Below are positions 17,497-27,808 of a stretch of 64,000 nt of DNA, in pieces. Location of the stretch: contig NZ_BBXG01000003.1 of the NCBI RefSeq assembly GCF_001570605.1, positions 248,001-312,000 of the forward strand, given 5' to 3'. The notes under the pieces were generated by a model. It did not search any database and was not told where the DNA came from. It worked only from the letters and a program-made list of their open reading frames with translations. A program made the position numbers and the translations under genes. The first letter of the stretch is position 1, and the number at the start of each line of letters is the position of its first letter. Source of the DNA: Herbidospora cretacea. GTDB taxonomy: Bacteria; Actinomycetota; Actinomycetes; Streptosporangiales; Streptosporangiaceae.

Positions 17497-18150
17497 ATGC
17501 GGGTGCTTGTGGTGGAGGACGAGCGCGTGCTCGCCGACGCGATCGCGACCGGACTTCGCCGTGAGGCGATGGCCGTCGACGTGGCCTACGACGGCGCCGC
17601 CGCCCTGGAGAAGACGGGCTACATCGACTACGACGTGATCGTGCTCGACCGCGACCTGCCCAAGGTCCACGGCGACGAGGTGGCCCGGCGGCTGGTGGCG
17701 CAGCGCACCGCCTCGCGGATCATCATGCTGACCGCCAGCGGTGACGTCGACGACAAGGTCGAGGGTCTTGAGCTGGGGGCCGACGACTACCTGGCCAAGC
17801 CGTTCGTGTTCATGGAGCTGGTGGCGCGGGTGCGGGCCCTCGGGCGGCGCTCGGCGTCGGCGCTGCCGCCGGTCCTGGAGCGCTCGGGCATCCGGCTCGA
17901 CCCCGGCAAGCGCCTGGTCACCCGGGACGACAACGAGATCACGCTGACCAAGAAGGAGTTCGCCGTCCTGGAGGAGCTGCTGCGCGCCGAGGGCGCCGTG
18001 GTCAGCCAGGAGGACCTGCTCGACAAGGCGTGGGACGAGAACATCGACCCGTTCACCAACGTGGTCCGGGTGACGATGATGACGCTGCGGAAGAAGCTGG
18101 GCGAGCCCCAGGTGATCGAGACGGTACCTGGAGTGGGGTACAAGCTGTGA
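17497..18150 (+). CDS. cutR: OmpR-family response regulator, CutR-like
   Basis: 217 residues. The receiver domain has the acidic pocket VVEDE, phospho-acceptor Asp51 in VLDRDLP, a switch Thr in LTAS and Lys in LAKPF. The C-terminal winged helix is of the OmpR/PhoB type and ends in VETVPGVGYKL-like residues. The sequence agrees closely with CutR of streptomycetes as I remember it, and the location between inositol phosphatase and DUF4193 also matches. A GAAGGAGG ribosome site precedes the ATG. The stop overlaps the kinase GTG. CutRS has been linked to secretion-stress and copper-related phenotypes and antibiotic regulation; the signal here is not shown. Confidence 0.9.
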   Translation: MRVLVVEDERVLADAIATGLRREAMAVDVAYDGAAALEKTGYIDYDVIVLDRDLPKVHGDEVARRLVAQRTASRIIMLTASGDVDDKVEGLELGADDYLAKPFVFMELVARVRALGRRSASALPPVLERSGIRLDPGKRLVTRDDNEITLTKKEFAVLEELLRAEGAVVSQEDLLDKAWDENIDPFTNVVRVTMMTLRKKLGEPQVIETVPGVGYKL

Positions 18151-19469
18151 CGGAGCGCAAGGACGACGCCGCGCCCGAGACCCTCGACGTGCGGATGACC
18201 TCGACGATGGGCACCGGCCCCTACCGGCGGCAGCAGGCCCCGCCGCCGAGCGGCCCGCCCGTCTGGGACGGCCCGCCCCCGGGAGACCTCCACCCGGCCA
18301 AGCCCCCGCTCACCGAGCAGATCAAGGAACTGGCCGGACGCCTCAGCATCCGCTGGCGCCTCACCATCACCTACGGCGCGATGTTCTTCGCCGCCGGGGC
18401 CCTGCTGGTGTTCGTCATGTACTCCCTCGTCGGCTGGGCGATCAAGGACGCCTGGCCGCCGCCCGAGGACGTCGACCCGCTGATCCGCGACTGGTGGGCC
18501 GCCCTGCGCGGCCAGTCGATCGAGGTGGCCCAGCGCTACGTCCTGGAGCGGTCGCTGATGGCCCTGCTCGGCGTGGGCATCCTCGCGCTGATCCTCGGCT
18601 ACGTCGTGGCCGACCGGGCGCTGCGGCCGGTCATCCAGATGACCGCCACCGCCCGCAAGCTCTCGGAGACCTCGCTGGCCCACGAGCGCATCGACCTCCA
18701 GGGCCCCGACGACGAGCTCAAGGAGCTGGCCGACACCTTCGACGCCATGCTCTCCCGGCTGAACAGCGCCTTCGACGCCCAGCGAAGATTCGTCGGCAAC
18801 GCCTCCCACGAGCTCAGGACGCCCCTGGCGATCAACCGGACCGTCCTGGAGGTGGCCCTGTCCGACCCGGCCGCCTCCGAGGACCTGAAGGTGCTGGGCC
18901 GGACCCTGCTCGGCACCAACGCCCGGCACGAACGCCTCATCGAGGGCCTCCTGCTGCTCGCCCGCAGCGAACGCGAACTGTCGGTGCGCAAGGCCGTCGA
19001 CGTCCAGGACGTCGCCAAGACCGCCGTCGACCAACTCGGCCCCTTCGCCGCCGAGGAGGACGTCGACGTCGAGTACGACCTGCACCCCGCCCAGGTCACC
19101 GGCGACCCGGTGCTGCTCGAACGCTGCGTCAGCAACCTGGTCGAGAACGCGATCAAGTACAACAACGAGTCCGGCGGAAAAGTCTGGGTGCGATCGGGAA
19201 TCGTGGACGGGGCATCCGTTGTTCAGGTCGCCAACACCGGCATTCTCGTCCCGGCCTACGAGGTCGACGCGCTCTTCGAGCCCTTCCGGCGGCTGCACGC
19301 CGACCGGATCGAGTCGGCCAAGGGGGCAGGACTCGGACTGTCCATCGTGCGCGCCATCGTGCGCGCCCACGGAGGGACGGTCACGGCGGTCCCGCGTGAC
19401 GGCGGCGGCCTCGTGGTGACGGTGCGACTGCCGGGCTCGGCCCCCGCGGCGACTCCCTCGGCGCGGTGA
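18147..19469 (+). CDS. cutS: Sensor histidine kinase, CutS-like
   Basis: 440 residues from a GTG overlapping the regulator stop (GTGA). A Pro-rich cytoplasmic N-tail (1-60) precedes two membrane helices (about 73-92 and 137-155) with only a short extracytoplasmic loop. HAMP (about 156-210), HisKA with phospho-acceptor His221 in NASHELRTP, and HATPase_c with NLVENAIKY follow. The G1 box reads VANTGI, with Asn where most kinases have Asp; from memory CutS proteins share this. ATG starts further in would remove the tail only. Confidence 0.9.
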   Translation: MTERKDDAAPETLDVRMTSTMGTGPYRRQQAPPPSGPPVWDGPPPGDLHPAKPPLTEQIKELAGRLSIRWRLTITYGAMFFAAGALLVFVMYSLVGWAIKDAWPPPEDVDPLIRDWWAALRGQSIEVAQRYVLERSLMALLGVGILALILGYVVADRALRPVIQMTATARKLSETSLAHERIDLQGPDDELKELADTFDAMLSRLNSAFDAQRRFVGNASHELRTPLAINRTVLEVALSDPAASEDLKVLGRTLLGTNARHERLIEGLLLLARSERELSVRKAVDVQDVAKTAVDQLGPFAAEEDVDVEYDLHPAQVTGDPVLLERCVSNLVENAIKYNNESGGKVWVRSGIVDGASVVQVANTGILVPAYEVDALFEPFRRLHADRIESAKGAGLGLSIVRAIVRAHGGTVTAVPRDGGGLVVTVRLPGSAPAATPSAR

Positions 19470-19702
19470 TCGTGCCCTGCTGCACATCCACTCGCGCAAT
19501 GTGGTTGGATGTGCCGTCGAACGCGGTGGGTCATCCCGCCAATGCTGTGGTTTCGCCATATTTGGCTAACCGGAGCCAAGGTGGGGAACACCCTCGCGAG
19601 GCAGGAGGTTCAGTGTCTATTCAACCGGGGTACCGATTGCCCGGTATGGGCGCCACCCTCCCGAAGCGTCAGAGATATAGATGAGGGGGATGGAGTACGC
19701 AA

Positions 19703-20002
19703 ATGGCTACCGACTACGACAGCCCGCGCAAGACTGACGACGACCTGAGTGAAGACAGCCTTCAGGAACTCCAGGCGCGGCGCAGCGACAAGTCGTCGGG
19801 CAGCATCGACATCGACGAGACCGATCTGGCCGAGTCGCTCGAGCTCCCGGGGGCCGACCTGTCGAACGAGGAGCTCTCGCTCCGCGTGATTCCTCGGCAG
19901 GCCGACGAGTTCACCTGTTCACGGTGCTTCCTGGTGCATCACCGCAGCCAGTTGGCCTCGGAGAAGAACGGACAGCAGGTCTGCCGCGAGTGCGCGGCCT
20001 GA
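19703..20002 (+). CDS. DUF4193 family protein
   Basis: 99 residues, beginning MATDYDSPRKTDDD and ending in a four-cysteine zinc-ribbon-like pair, TCSRC and VCREC. This is the DUF4193 family, almost universal in actinobacteria and highly conserved near dut. The acidic middle part is probably disordered. A GGAG ribosome site lies nine bases before the ATG. Its molecular role is unknown; RNA- or transcription-related roles would fit the zinc ribbon but are speculation. The 233-nt stretch before it (19470-19702) shows no gene. Confidence 0.93.
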   Translation: MATDYDSPRKTDDDLSEDSLQELQARRSDKSSGSIDIDETDLAESLELPGADLSNEELSLRVIPRQADEFTCSRCFLVHHRSQLASEKNGQQVCRECAA

Positions 20003-20021
20003 TTCCGGGAAGGGTCCGTTG

Positions 20022-20822
20022 ATGGCTTCAGAAGCGGATCAGACCAGAGATCAGAACAGAGATCCGAACAGCGGCGACGACGAAGTCGCTGAGATCATCG
20101 GCAAGCTCGTCAGCCAGGACGAACCGGGGGAAACTGACGGCGCCGAGCGGCGCAGGCTGCTCGGCCGCCTCAGCGGGGCGCTGGCCACGTCCGCCAGGAA
20201 GGCGGGCGCGAGCGGGGTCGGCCGCGGCCGCTGGCTGGCCGACCTGTTCATGAACGTCGCCATGCGGCTGCCGATCCGCGACCTGGCGACCCTGCAGGAA
20301 CATCACTACGGCATGACCGGCGAGCAACTCGCCGACGATCTCGTCCGCACCGCGACGAAGGCCACCATGGCCGTCGGCGCCGTGGGCGGCGCGCTGGCCG
20401 CGGCGGAGTTCGCCGCGCCCCCTCTCCTTCTCTCCGCACCGGCCCAGCTCGTGGCCGAGACGATCGTCGTGGCGGCCATCGAGGTCAAGCTCCTGGCCGA
20501 ACTCCACGAGGTCTACGGCGTCCAGGTGCCCGGCACCGGGCCCGCCAGGGCGGCGCAGTTCGCCGTCGCCTGGTCCAAGCAGCGAGGGGTCGACCCCCTG
20601 AAACCCGCGTCGGTCACGCTCGCCCTCGGGGCGGCGGCCAAGACCTCGCTGCGCAACCGGCTGATGCGCACCCTCGGCCGGCACCTCACCACCCTGGGCC
20701 CCTTCCTCACGGGAGCGGTCGCCGGCGGCACGCTCAACCGGCTCGCCACCAAGCGCCTCGCTCAGGCCGTGCGCACGGATCTCCGGCGTCAGCGGGGTCT
20801 TCCCCCCGCTCCGTCACGCTGA
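20022..20822 (+). CDS. Hypothetical protein with a hydrophobic core, weakly EcsC-like
   Basis: 266 residues. The ATG at 20022 has GGAAGGG seven bases upstream; a TTG one codon earlier is less likely. The N-terminal 60 residues are polar. Residues around 115-165 form a hydrophobic hairpin (VGAVGGALAAAEF..., then AETIVVAAIEVKLLAELHEVYG), reminiscent of EcsC-type membrane-associated proteins, and another hydrophobic stretch lies near 230. It starts 19 bases after DUF4193, so the two are probably co-transcribed. The EcsC resemblance is only by eye. Confidence 0.75.
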   Translation: MASEADQTRDQNRDPNSGDDEVAEIIGKLVSQDEPGETDGAERRRLLGRLSGALATSARKAGASGVGRGRWLADLFMNVAMRLPIRDLATLQEHHYGMTGEQLADDLVRTATKATMAVGAVGGALAAAEFAAPPLLLSAPAQLVAETIVVAAIEVKLLAELHEVYGVQVPGTGPARAAQFAVAWSKQRGVDPLKPASVTLALGAAAKTSLRNRLMRTLGRHLTTLGPFLTGAVAGGTLNRLATKRLAQAVRTDLRRQRGLPPAPSR

Positions 20823-20984
20823 TATCAAACCGTTACCATCTGGTCTAAACCAATAAGTAACAGGTCACGACCTGCGGGAGATCATTCTCACACTTCACGT
20901 TATGAATTGTGCACGTCGATGGGGGTATGGGCGGGTCCGGGGACCTTACGTATGGTTATCCGTAAGGCGATAACTGGAGGGCTC

Positions 20985-22358
<1,374 letters not shown>

Positions 22359-22416
22359 GCGTGAGCCCTGGTCGGCCGGAGGCTGGCCTGGGGTCGCGCC
22401 TCCGAATCCGCCCAAT

Positions 22417-22450
22417 AGACAGGCGGCCCTCCGGGAAAGGCCGCCTGTCT
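22417..22450. terminator. Bidirectional terminator between otsA and the DUF4235 gene
   Basis: Twelve perfect base pairs (AGACAGGCGGCC with GGCCGCCTGTCT, 22417-22428 and 22439-22450) around a ten-base loop, between convergent genes. There is no long T-run on either side, as is common in actinobacteria. Confidence 0.75.
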
Positions 22451-22476
22451 GCAAGGCACAAGATCCAAAGCCTGGG

Positions 22477-22776
22477 TCAGTCCTTGAGCTCGTCCGTCAC
22501 GTCCTGGGCCATGTCCTTCCAGTTCTTCCAGCGCTTGGCCGCCGCGCGGGTGGTGATGATGCGGGTGACCTCGATGCCGAGGCCCATCACGACCGCGTAG
22601 GCGATGGCCTCGCCGAGGCTGACGTCGGGGGAGTCGACGCTGGCCGGGGGTTTCTTGCCGGTGGCCTTCTCCCAGCCGAAGGACAGCACCTTCTTCGCGG
22701 CGAAGCCGACCGCCAGCCCCACCAGGCCGCCGACGATGCGCCACTGCATGTCCGGTTTCTCTTCCTTACCCGCCAT
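22477..22776 (-). CDS. DUF4235 domain-containing membrane protein
   Basis: 99 residues. It starts MAGKEEKPDMQWRIVGG and has two hydrophobic segments (about 12-28 and 58-75) with a short Lys-rich loop between, then a basic C-terminal helix. This is the DUF4235 layout (small actinobacterial membrane protein of unknown role). A GAGGGATC ribosome site precedes the ATG. It diverges from valS, whose start is 68 bases away, so the spacer holds both promoters. Confidence 0.87.
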   Translation of the reverse strand: MAGKEEKPDMQWRIVGGLVGLAVGFAAKKVLSFGWEKATGKKPPASVDSPDVSLGEAIAYAVVMGLGIEVTRIITTRAAAKRWKNWKDMAQDVTDELKD

Positions 22777-22844
22777 GATCCCTCCTCGGTAACAGCCTTA
22801 TTCTGGTGCGTCCGCCAGGCCCGTACGCCATAACATCTGGTGGC

Positions 22845-25367
22845 ATGACGACTCAGCGACCACTGCCCCCCGACAGGCCCTCTCTCGACGGCTTGGAGCA
22901 GGCATGGGTAGCCCGCTGGGCCGCCGACGATGTCTACCGCTTCGACCGGACGCGCCCGCGCGAGCAGATCTTCTCGATCGACACGCCGCCCCCGACCGTC
23001 TCCGGATCACTCCACGTCGGCCACGTCTTCTCCTATACCCACACCGACACGATCGCCCGGTTCCAGCGGATGCGCGGCAAGTCGGTCTTCTACCCCATGG
23101 GGTGGGACGACAACGGCCTGCCGACCGAACGCCGGGTCCAGATCGTCTTCGGCGTCCGGTGCGACCCGTCGGTCCCCTACGACCCCGATTTCCAGCCGCC
23201 GGACAAGCCCGGCAAGCAGCAGGTGCCGATCTCCCGGCGCAACTTCATCGAGCTGTGCGAACGGCTGACCGCCGACGACGAGAAGGCGTTCGAGGAGCTG
23301 TGGCGGCGGCTCGGGCTGTCGGTCGACTGGTCGATGACCTACCAGACGATCGACGCGAACGCGCGGGCGGCGTCCCAGCGCGCCTTCCTGCGCAACCTCG
23401 AACGGGGGCAGGCCTATCTGTCGGAGGCCCCGACGCTCTGGGACGTCACGTTCCGGACCGCCGTCGCCCAGGCCGAGCTCGAAGACCGCGAGTGGCCGGG
23501 CGCCTTCCACCGCATCGCCTTCCACCTGTCGCCCGAGCAGCAGGCGCAGGGGTTCGCCGACCGGGTCTGGATCGAGACGACCCGGCCCGAGCTGATCCCG
23601 GCCTGCGTGGCGCTGGTCGCCCACCCCGACGACGAGCGCTACCGGCCGCTGTTCGGCTCGACCGTCCGCACCCCCGTCTTCGGGGCCGAGGTCCCGGTCC
23701 TCGCCCATCACCTGGCCGAACCCGACAAGGGCTCGGGCATCGCGATGATCTGCACCTTCGGCGACGTCACCGACGTCGTCTGGTGGCGGGAGCTCGAACT
23801 GCCCACGCGCGCCGTCGTCGGCTGGGACGGCCGGATGCTGCCGGACGCCCCGGAGGGCGTGAACGCGGAGCCGTACAAGGAACTGGCCGGGAAGACCATG
23901 CACAGCGCCCGCGAGCGCATGGTCGAGATGCTGCGCGACAGCGGCGAACTGGAGGGGCAGCCGCGGCCGGTGAAGCGGCCGGTCAAGTTCTACGAGAAGG
24001 GCGACAAGCCTCTGGAGATCGTGACCACCCGCCAGTGGTACATCCGCAACGGCGGGCGCGACGCCAAGCTGCGCTGGGAGATGCTCGACCGGGGGCGGGA
24101 GCTGATCTGGCACCCGGCCCACATGCGGGTCCGCTACGACAACTGGGTCGAGGGGCTGGCCGGCGACTGGCTGATCTCCCGGCAGCGGTTCTTCGGCGTG
24201 CCGATCCCGGTCTGGTACCAGCTCGATTCCGAGGGCGAGATCATCCACGAGGCGCCGCTGACGCCGCCCGAGAGCATGCTGCCGGTCGACCCGGCGAGCG
24301 ACGTGCCGCCCGGCTTCACCGAGGACCTGCGCGGCAAGCCCTTCGGCTTCGCGGGCGACCCCGACGTCATGGACACCTGGGCGACCTCCTCGCTGACCCC
24401 GCAGATCGCGGGCGGCTGGGAGCGCGACGCCGACCTGTTCCAGCGGGTCTTCCCGATGGACCTGCGGCCCCAGGCCCACGAGATCATCCGCACCTGGCTG
24501 TTCTCCACGATGGTCCGGGCCCACCAGGAGGAGGGCGTGGTCCCGTGGAAGCACGCCGCCATCTCCGGCTGGATCCTCGACCCCGACCGCAAGAAGATGT
24601 CGAAGTCCAAGGGCAACGTGGTCACGCCCATGGGACTGCTGGAGGAGTACGGCTCCGACGCGGTCCGCTACTGGGCCGCCAACGGCCGTCCCGGCACCGA
24701 CACCACCTTCGACACCGGGATGATCAAGATCGGCCGGCGGCTGGCCATCAAGATCCTCAACGCGTCGAAGTTCGTGCTGTCCTTCGACGACAACCCCGGC
24801 GAGGTCACCGCGCCGCTCGACCTGTCGATGCTGGCCGCGCTCGACGAGGTGGTCCGCGACGCCACCCGCGCGTTCGAGGCCTTCGACTACACCAAGGCGC
24901 TGGAGCGGACCGAACGGTTCTTCTGGGCGTTCTGCGACGACCACCTCGAACTGGTCAAGGCGCGCGCCTACGACGGCGACGCCTCGGCGGTGGCCGCGCT
25001 GCGCGCCGCGCTCGACACGCTGCTGCGGCTGTTCGCGCCGTTCCTGCCGTTCGTGACCGAGGAGGTCTGGTCGTGGTGGCGGGAGGGCTCCGTCCACACC
25101 GCCTCCTGGCCGTCGGTCGGCGGTCGCGGCGGTGACCCCGGCGTCCTGGAGGCGGTGGCCGACGTGCTGGCGCGGGTCCGCAAGGCCAAGTCGGCGGCCA
25201 AGCTGTCGATGCGGGCCGAGGTGGCCCGGCTCGACGTGCGCGGGGAGAAGGCCGACCTGGTCCGCCTCGCCCAGGACGACCTCTGCTCGGCGGGGAACGT
25301 CGAGGAGTTCGTGCTGGAGGCGGCGGAGGGTCCGCTTGTGGTGAAGACGGTCCTCGAAGAAGGCTAA
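22845..25367 (+). CDS. valS: Valine--tRNA ligase
   Basis: 840 residues, the short ValS form. Class I signatures: PPPTVSGSLHVGHVF (HIGH-type) near residue 50, FYPMGWDDNGLPTERRVQ after it, an editing (CP1) domain around 200-360, and KKMSKSKGN near 585. The anticodon-binding domain and a C-terminal helical region follow. It charges tRNA-Val with valine. The ATG at 22845 is preceded by TAACAT eight bases upstream, consistent with a leaderless start; an in-frame ATG at 22806 would add 13 unrelated residues. No T-box or other leader structure fits in the 68-base spacer. Confidence 0.95.
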   Translation: MTTQRPLPPDRPSLDGLEQAWVARWAADDVYRFDRTRPREQIFSIDTPPPTVSGSLHVGHVFSYTHTDTIARFQRMRGKSVFYPMGWDDNGLPTERRVQIVFGVRCDPSVPYDPDFQPPDKPGKQQVPISRRNFIELCERLTADDEKAFEELWRRLGLSVDWSMTYQTIDANARAASQRAFLRNLERGQAYLSEAPTLWDVTFRTAVAQAELEDREWPGAFHRIAFHLSPEQQAQGFADRVWIETTRPELIPACVALVAHPDDERYRPLFGSTVRTPVFGAEVPVLAHHLAEPDKGSGIAMICTFGDVTDVVWWRELELPTRAVVGWDGRMLPDAPEGVNAEPYKELAGKTMHSARERMVEMLRDSGELEGQPRPVKRPVKFYEKGDKPLEIVTTRQWYIRNGGRDAKLRWEMLDRGRELIWHPAHMRVRYDNWVEGLAGDWLISRQRFFGVPIPVWYQLDSEGEIIHEAPLTPPESMLPVDPASDVPPGFTEDLRGKPFGFAGDPDVMDTWATSSLTPQIAGGWERDADLFQRVFPMDLRPQAHEIIRTWLFSTMVRAHQEEGVVPWKHAAISGWILDPDRKKMSKSKGNVVTPMGLLEEYGSDAVRYWAANGRPGTDTTFDTGMIKIGRRLAIKILNASKFVLSFDDNPGEVTAPLDLSMLAALDEVVRDATRAFEAFDYTKALERTERFFWAFCDDHLELVKARAYDGDASAVAALRAALDTLLRLFAPFLPFVTEEVWSWWREGSVHTASWPSVGGRGGDPGVLEAVADVLARVRKAKSAAKLSMRAEVARLDVRGEKADLVRLAQDDLCSAGNVEEFVLEAAEGPLVVKTVLEEG

Positions 25368-25397
25368 TCCGGTTGCGCGTCCGGCCTGTTCCCGTGC

Positions 25398-25403
25398 CAG
25401 GCT
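25398..25403 (+). promoter_or_regulatory. Possible -10 element (CAGGCT), leaderless
   Basis: It lies six bases before the GTG at 25410. The first base deviates from TANNNT, so confidence is lower than for the other examples. Confidence 0.35.
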
Positions 25404-25409
25404 GGACGC

Positions 25410-26585
25410 GTGATCGCAGAACGTGAGCGGGCGGCCCACCCGGGGAAGGGCCGGCGGAGCGGGGACGTCCCGCCCACACTGAATCTCGTCGCGTCGTGGT
25501 CCTGGCGGCTGATCGTCATCGGCGTGGTCGTCTACTTCGTCGCCATGATCATCGCCAGGCTCAGCTTCGTGACCCTGCCGGTCGCGATCGCGTTCCTGCT
25601 GACCGCGCTGCTGTTCCCGATCACCAAGCGGCTGCGCCGGGCCGGGCTGCGGCCCATCTACGCCACGTGGCTGACCATGCTGGTCGCGCTGGCGTTCATC
25701 GGCGGCATCGGCTTCCTGATCGGCAACCGGGCCAACGAGGAGTTCCCCGGTCTGGTCGCGCAGATCCAGCGGACCGCCCGCGACGTGCAGAACTGGCTGC
25801 TCACCGGGCCGCTCCACCTGCGCGAGGCGCAGATCGCCGACTTCGTCGACGACCTCACCCGCCAGCTCAACGAGCAGCGCAGCCAGATCACCGACACCGT
25901 GCTGACCGGCGCGACCGCCCTCGTCGAGGTGCTGGCCGCGATCGTGCTGCTGCTGTTCGTGACGTTCTTCCTGCTCAAGGACGGCGACCGGATCTGGGCC
26001 TGGTTCCTGCGGGCGTTCGGCGGCGCGGCCGACCGGGTCGACCGCGCCGGGCGGGCCGCCTGGCGCACCCTGTCCCACTACGTGCTCGGCACGGTCGCGG
26101 TCGCGGCCGTCCACGCCCTGGTCATCGGCATCGTGCTGGCCGGGATGCGGGTTCCGCTCTGGGCGCCGCTCGCGGTGCTCATCTTCTTCGCCTCGTTCAT
26201 CCCGATCGTCGGCATCTTCTTCGCCGGCGGCGTCGCGACCCTCGTTGTTTTCGGCTCCCAGGGCTGGGTGTACGCCCTGATCTTCGTCGGCGTCCTGGTG
26301 GTCGAGCAGCAGCTGGAGAACCACGTGCTGCAGCCCCTCATCGTGGGCCGGGCGCTGGAGTTCCACCCGCTGGCCATCATCATCGTGCTGGCCGTCGGCG
26401 GTGTGATCGGCGGCATCGCCGGGGCCGTGGTGGCCGTCCCGGTGACCGCGGTGATCTACCGGGCGCTGCCCGAGCTGCGCCGCGACCGGCCGGAGGAACC
26501 GCCCCGGATGATCGGACCGGCACCGCCTGAACCAGAGCCCTCACCAGGCGCGGGAGACGCGGTCCCGGGCGGCCCCAACCGGTAG
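25410..26585 (+). CDS. AI-2E family transporter (permease)
   Basis: 391 residues. Several hydrophobic segments flank a soluble middle region (about 110-165, RTARDVQNWLL to ITDTVLTG), as in the AI-2E/PerM/YdiK family. The C-terminal half has ALVIGIVLAG, PIVGIFFAGG and ENHVLQPLIVGR, typical of the family. Members include Na+/H+ antiporters and putative quorum-signal exporters; the substrate here is unknown. A Pro-rich cytoplasmic tail ends the protein. It starts at GTG 42 bases after valS. The next gene, dut, begins 11 bases after its stop. Confidence 0.9.
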   Translation: MIAERERAAHPGKGRRSGDVPPTLNLVASWSWRLIVIGVVVYFVAMIIARLSFVTLPVAIAFLLTALLFPITKRLRRAGLRPIYATWLTMLVALAFIGGIGFLIGNRANEEFPGLVAQIQRTARDVQNWLLTGPLHLREAQIADFVDDLTRQLNEQRSQITDTVLTGATALVEVLAAIVLLLFVTFFLLKDGDRIWAWFLRAFGGAADRVDRAGRAAWRTLSHYVLGTVAVAAVHALVIGIVLAGMRVPLWAPLAVLIFFASFIPIVGIFFAGGVATLVVFGSQGWVYALIFVGVLVVEQQLENHVLQPLIVGRALEFHPLAIIIVLAVGGVIGGIAGAVVAVPVTAVIYRALPELRRDRPEEPPRMIGPAPPEPEPSPGAGDAVPGGPNR

Positions 26586-26588
26586 GGT
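26583..26588 (+). promoter_or_regulatory. Probable -10 element (TAGGGT), leaderless
   Basis: It overlaps the stop codon of the upstream permease gene and lies eight bases before the ATG of dut. Confidence 0.5.
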
Positions 26589-26596
26589 TGCGATCC

Positions 26597-27034
26597 ATGA
26601 GTGTCGAGGTGCTGATCCACCGGCTCGACCCTGAGCTGCCGCTACCGGCATACGCCCATCCGGGCGACGCGGGTGCCGATCTCTACGCGGCAGAAGACGT
26701 CGAGTTGCTCCCCGGCGAGCGGGCCATGGTCGGCACGGGCGTGGCGATCGCGCTGCCCGACGGCTACGCCGCGTTCGTCCACCCGCGTTCCGGGCTCGCC
26801 GCCAAGCACGGTGTGACGCTCGTCAACGCGCCTGGAACGGTCGATGCCGGATACCGAGGCGAGATCAAGGTGACGCTGCTCAACACCGACCTCAAGGAGG
26901 CCGTCCGGCTGCGGCGCGGTGACCGCGTCGCCCAGCTGGTCATCCAGCGGGTCGAGAAGGCGGCGTTCTACGAGGTGGAGCGGCTGCCCGGTTCGGCGCG
27001 CGGCGCCGGCGGCTTCGGCTCCACCGGCAGATAG
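26597..27034 (+). CDS. dut: dUTP diphosphatase
   Basis: 145 residues, trimeric dUTPase size. All five motifs are present in order: AGADLYAAED, PRSGLAAKHGV, GTVDAGYRGEIKV (with the catalytic Asp and the Tyr that excludes ribose), RGDRVAQLVI and the C-terminal RGAGGFGSTGR arm. It hydrolyses dUTP to dUMP and pyrophosphate, keeping uracil out of DNA and supplying thymidylate synthesis. The ATG at 26597 is favoured over an in-frame TTG nine bases upstream. It begins a run of codirectional genes (DUF3710, OB-fold, DUF3159) that is conserved in actinobacteria. Confidence 0.96.
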   Translation: MSVEVLIHRLDPELPLPAYAHPGDAGADLYAAEDVELLPGERAMVGTGVAIALPDGYAAFVHPRSGLAAKHGVTLVNAPGTVDAGYRGEIKVTLLNTDLKEAVRLRRGDRVAQLVIQRVEKAAFYEVERLPGSARGAGGFGSTGR

Positions 27035-27048
27035 GAAAGGTGAACCAA

Positions 27049-27738
27049 GTGTTCCGACGCCGACGTGGCGCGGCCGAGACCCCGTCCGACAAGCCTTCCG
27101 ACCCCACTCCGCGACAGGAGACCCCCGCCTCCGGTGGCTCGGGCCGTGAGTCCGGCCCTTGGGACTCCGCCGACAGCTACCCCCAGGCCGACCGGGTCGA
27201 CCTGGGCGGGCTCCACCTGCCGATCGGGCCCGACTTCGAGGTCCAGCTCCAGGTGGCCGGCGAGCAGATCGTCGGCGCGCTGGTGCTGGCCCAGGAGAGC
27301 GCCCTGCAGCTCCACGCCTTCGCCGCCCCCAAGAAGTCCGGCCTGTGGGACGACCTGCGCGTCGAGCTCTCCCGTGACGTCGAGGCCGCCAAGGGCACGG
27401 TCGAGGAGCGCGAGGGCCCCTTCGGCACCGAGCTCCACGCCCACGTGCCGCAGGAGAACGGGCAGCGGGCGCCGATCCGCTACATCGGCGTCGACGGGCC
27501 GCGCTGGTTCCTGCGGGCCGTGATCACCGGCCGCGCCGCCGTCGACCCCAACGCCGCCGCGGTGCTGGAGGGCGTGGTGCGCGAGGTCGTGGTCGTCCGG
27601 GGCGACGAGCCGATGGCCCCCCGCGAGGGCATCGCGCTGCAGCTCCCGCCCGAGGCCCGGCAGGCCCTGGAGGAGCAGGCCGACGACGGGTCGTACAACC
27701 CGTACGAGCGTGGTCCGGAGATCACCGAAACGCGGTGA
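27049..27738 (+). CDS. DUF3710 domain-containing protein
   Basis: 229 residues from GTG 27049, which has AGGAAAGGTG about six bases upstream; a GTG at 27040 would sit too close to that site. The polar, Pro-rich N-tail (about 1-40) leads into the DUF3710 core (VDLGGLHLPIGPDFEVQLQ onward), a beta-rich fold with WFLRAVITGRAA and VVVRGDEPM near the end. The family is always close to dut in actinobacteria. Function unknown. It lies 14 bases after dut, so they are probably co-transcribed. Confidence 0.9.
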   Translation: MFRRRRGAAETPSDKPSDPTPRQETPASGGSGRESGPWDSADSYPQADRVDLGGLHLPIGPDFEVQLQVAGEQIVGALVLAQESALQLHAFAAPKKSGLWDDLRVELSRDVEAAKGTVEEREGPFGTELHAHVPQENGQRAPIRYIGVDGPRWFLRAVITGRAAVDPNAAAVLEGVVREVVVVRGDEPMAPREGIALQLPPEARQALEEQADDGSYNPYERGPEITETR

Positions 27739-27794
27739 ATTCCCGCTTTTGCCCGGTCGATATGGGACCGTTATGCACCTGGCGGCCCATCGCC

Positions 27795-27800
27795 TAGGCT
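27795..27800 (+). promoter_or_regulatory. Probable -10 element (TAGGCT), leaderless
   Basis: Eight bases separate it from the ATG at 27809; no ribosome site intervenes. Confidence 0.55.
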
Positions 27801-27808
27801 GAAGCATC

